DNA from: CAZJYI01 sp964550025
Lineage (GTDB): Bacteria; Verrucomicrobiota; Kiritimatiellia; UBA8416; CAYOBW01
Direction: 5' to 3'
Length of the DNA: 40,761 bases
Assembly (NCBI GenBank): GCA_964550025.1
Contig: CAZJYI010000107.1
Location: 1-40,761, forward strand
Position 1 is the first letter of the stretch. Every line of letters begins with the position of its first letter. This document shows positions 38,588 to 40,761 of this stretch, piece after piece. The notes under the pieces were generated by a model that saw only the letters and a program-made list of their open reading frames with translations, made no database searches and was not told the DNA's origin. The position numbers and the translations under genes are program-made.

Positions 38588-40168
38588 CTATAGACGATGG
38601 CGATGCGCCTGCCAGAAGGCTTGGCACTTCCGCCCAATCACGAGCCGGAAAAGGAGGCTGAAAGAGGCGATGAGCACGAATGCGACGGGGAGACTGGGAT
38701 ACAGCGTCCATATGGAACCGAGGGTCTTAAGCATGCCGCCCATCGTTACCAGCTCGCCAAGACTCCCCGCACGGATCTTCACGGCGTAGCACGCTATCAC
38801 TACGCTCACAAAGTAGAGCGCCCGCTGCACTCGACGCCGGCACCGGATGAACTCTGCGCACTCCTGATACGCGGACCGGTCAGTACCGGTCCCCAGGTCC
38901 AGGTTGATGCCCCCCGCTGACTGCTTCCCGCTGACCTCCTTCTCGAAAGACATGGGAATCCCCCTCGGTGCGTAGCCCTGGGTGCTCGAGCTGATGCGGC
39001 GCGCTGCACTGTCGTGAATCCGGACTTCGGCCTTGACCCTGCCATCGAGTTTCACGTCGTCGCAGAGCTTCGCTATGTCACGAGGGCAATAGCGATAAAA
39101 GGCCGCCAACCCGGACCGCGAGTTGTGCATGCAGCCATCCGAGTTGGAGTGCGCGTGGAAAGAGGCACAGTCTTCCGCCACCAACCTCAACCCGCTCTTC
39201 TGCAGCGCCCGAGCCGCCGAACTCGTTTCCGAGAACGTCTTGCCCCGCTTCGCGACCCAATTCAACTCATCGATCATCCAGCGCAACGCCAGCAGGGACA
39301 ATCCGTGCTTCGAATACCCGCCGCCCACGTCCGAGTGCATCCCGGGAAACCAGACCTGACGGACCCGGTGTTTGCCATCCTCGTCGCCTCTCAGAGGGCG
39401 GTCATCGCTGTCCTCTATCTCATCCCACATTGTCGGATGGAACGTCTTGCGCTCGTCGTCGATGGCCAGCGCGTGGCGGCCATAGTCAACGATGCCGTTC
39501 AGTCTGTGGGAACAGAATCTGTAGCGGAAGATGAAGGTGTTGATTGCCCAAGCGAGGGTATCGAACGGCACGCCATACGCGTCCACCGTGTCCCAGACCC
39601 CCAGGAAGCGAATCCTCACGCCAACGGAGGGATGGTCCTTCTTGAACACCCGCAACTCCTCTTTATGGGATCGTGATTCCTCCGCCATGAGAATTCGCCA
39701 CAACCGCAAAACCGGTTTCTGCAGGCGAGCGGCATACTGGCGGCGGTACGCCCGCCACGCCGCCTTGGTGTGGTCGCGAAGATTGCCGGACTGTCGATCT
39801 TCGCGCTCTTTCGGTATGCCGCACTCCGCGATGAAATCAGCCAATACACGCACCGTGAACGCGCCCCGGCTGAAGCCGAACATGTAGATCTGGTCATCTT
39901 CCTCATAGGCGCGTACAATGGCCTCATACAGTTGAAACACGTTTTCCCGCAGCCCGATTCCGAGGGCCAACCCAAGCATCTTCAACGGCTTGAAACGCCT
40001 CGTACCCACACCGTCATCGTAGACCTTGAACTGCCTCGGCTTCCCCGGTCCGCCGTGAACGTCCACGGCTTCGAAGAGCTTGTACACGTTGGTGCCGCGA
40101 TTCTTAAACCCCGAGTTTCCCGTCCCGTCTGAGCAGACCACAATGTTCTTCGGCGTCTTCTCTGGCAT
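38588..40168 (-). CDS. DUF2235 lipase-like protein (Tle1-related) with C-terminal membrane helices
   Basis: A 526-residue alpha/beta-hydrolase-like protein. DUF2235 signatures: NIVVCSDGTGNSGFKNRGTN near the start, KVYDDGVGT, and the nucleophile elbow FGFSRGAFTVRVL (GxSxG). Later FLGVWDTVDAYGVP and the Asp/His-containing VWFPGMHSDVGGGY complete the likely triad. Two hydrophobic helices at about residues 445-465 and 490-512 would anchor the C-terminus. Family members include type VI secretion phospholipase effectors (Tle1), but no T6SS, VgrG or immunity gene is visible here. ATG at 40168 follows GGAGGAAGA. Substrate unknown. Confidence 0.85.
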   Translation of the reverse strand: MPEKTPKNIVVCSDGTGNSGFKNRGTNVYKLFEAVDVHGGPGKPRQFKVYDDGVGTRRFKPLKMLGLALGIGLRENVFQLYEAIVRAYEEDDQIYMFGFSRGAFTVRVLADFIAECGIPKEREDRQSGNLRDHTKAAWRAYRRQYAARLQKPVLRLWRILMAEESRSHKEELRVFKKDHPSVGVRIRFLGVWDTVDAYGVPFDTLAWAINTFIFRYRFCSHRLNGIVDYGRHALAIDDERKTFHPTMWDEIEDSDDRPLRGDEDGKHRVRQVWFPGMHSDVGGGYSKHGLSLLALRWMIDELNWVAKRGKTFSETSSAARALQKSGLRLVAEDCASFHAHSNSDGCMHNSRSGLAAFYRYCPRDIAKLCDDVKLDGRVKAEVRIHDSAARRISSSTQGYAPRGIPMSFEKEVSGKQSAGGINLDLGTGTDRSAYQECAEFIRCRRRVQRALYFVSVVIACYAVKIRAGSLGELVTMGGMLKTLGSIWTLYPSLPVAFVLIASFSLLFRLVIGRKCQAFWQAHRHRL

Positions 40169-40228
40169 TCTTCCTCCCCCCCTCGTTCGCAACGAGCTGT
40201 CGGCAGCCTTGCTGCTTCCCGTTCGCCC

Positions 40229-40761
40229 CTACACCCACATCTGCCGGTCCAACGTTCTATACTGAATGGCTTCGTTGATGTGGAACGCCTCGATCTCTTC
40301 GGTGCCTTCGAGGTCGGCGATGGTGCGGGCGACTTTGAGGATGCGGTCGTAGGCCCGGGCGCTGAAGTTGAGCTCGGTAATGGCCATCTTGAGCATGTCC
40401 TGGGCTTCCTGCCCCAAGCGGCAGAAGCGATGCAGATCCTTGGCGCCCATACCGGCATTGCAGTGCACTCCCGGGTGTTCCCGAAAACGCTCCTGCTGCA
40501 CTTCGCGGCAGGCGACCACGCGCTCGCGAACGGCAGCCGACGCCTCGCCCTTCTCCAGCGAGGCGAGCTGCTGGTACTGAATCGTGGGCACGTCGATATG
40601 GATATCGATGCGGTCGAGCAACGGACCAGAGATCTTGTTGCGGTAGGTCTGGATCTGCTTCTGCGTGCAACGGCACTCCCGCTTGGGGTCCGTGTAGTAG
40701 CCGCAGGGACAGGGGTTCATCGCGGCCACGAGCATGAACTGGCACGGGAAGGTCATCGTCG
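40229..40761 (-). CDS. comM: Mg-chelatase-like ComM/YifB AAA+ ATPase, C-terminal part (runs off right edge)
   Basis: The visible 177 codons are the C-terminal third of the family. TFPCQFMLVAAMNPCPCG follows the Walker region that lies outside the window. DPKRECRCTQKQIQTYRNKI with its Cys pairs, SGPLLDRIDIHIDVP (sensor/Arg-finger region) and the ending ITELNFSARAYDRILKVART, DLEGTEEIEAFHINEAIQYR are diagnostic. E. coli-type ComM promotes branch migration in natural transformation. The frame is open at the window edge; the internal Met at 40756 is not the start. Nothing downstream suggests an operon: 60 bases separate its stop from the DUF2235 gene start. Confidence 0.93.
   Translation of the reverse strand, partial: TMTFPCQFMLVAAMNPCPCGYYTDPKRECRCTQKQIQTYRNKISGPLLDRIDIHIDVPTIQYQQLASLEKGEASAAVRERVVACREVQQERFREHPGVHCNAGMGAKDLHRFCRLGQEAQDMLKMAITELNFSARAYDRILKVARTIADLEGTEEIEAFHINEAIQYRTLDRQMWV

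Overview
The window reads as a GC-rich chromosomal segment from a free-living Gram-negative bacterium of the PVC superphylum. Kiritimatiellota/Lentisphaerota is my best guess, with moderate confidence. Reasons: a TPR-NPCBM lipoprotein, Tat-exported Gfo/Idh/MocA and DUF362 proteins, an isochorismatase-ThuA fusion, several large secreted beta-helix proteins with Ca-binding 'GTDP' tails, and a homodimeric-type pyruvate dehydrogenase. Nearly every intergenic gap carries short tandem repeats of 7 bp (also 9 or 12 bp).

Region 1 (1-4074) is accessory DNA. On the minus strand, a decayed integron-integrase-like gene and a second decayed tyrosine recombinase (2851-3937) are followed by small TPR, lipoprotein, secreted and membrane genes. 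These genes are separated by two imperfect palindromes with attC-like layout (1725-1806 and 217-279) and are preceded by GTTGGCA core-like sequences. I interpret this as the relic of an inverted integron, with integrase and cassettes on the same strand. The integrase promoter still has near-consensus -35/-10 elements, and its -10 sits in a perfect GAAC-N4-GTTC palindrome, the LexA-box form known from Firmicutes and Actinobacteria. A second such box lies 41 bp away on the dnaE side.

Region 2 (4075-15545) holds dnaE, a TPR-NPCBM lipoprotein and an exopolysaccharide/surface-glycan locus. The locus contains a WecA-type phosphotransferase, a PIG-L/LmbE deacetylase, an initiating sugar transferase fused to a degenerate GGDEF-like domain, a divergent HTH/pseudo-receiver/PilZ regulator, and a WbpB/WbpD-like oxidoreductase-acetyltransferase pair. 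The PilZ regulator and the degenerate GGDEF domain together suggest c-di-GMP control of the locus.

Region 3 (15649-29791) contains secreted proteins (Fn3/Ca-binding, DUF4412-like, two beta-helix proteins), a translationally coupled DUF362/polyferredoxin redox pair, and a Tat-exported Gfo/Idh/MocA oxidoreductase followed by a secreted cysteine-hydrolase/ThuA fusion.

Region 4 (29931-36708) is a pyruvate dehydrogenase operon (aceE-aceF-lpdA) ending in a rubrerythrin-like diiron protein, with a divergent tandem-ACT protein carrying a cysteine cluster. Region 5 (36736-40761) has an unknown membrane-anchored protein, a dimeric alpha/beta-barrel protein, a DUF2235 lipase-like protein and the 3' part of comM. 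I saw no rRNA, tRNA or CRISPR array.
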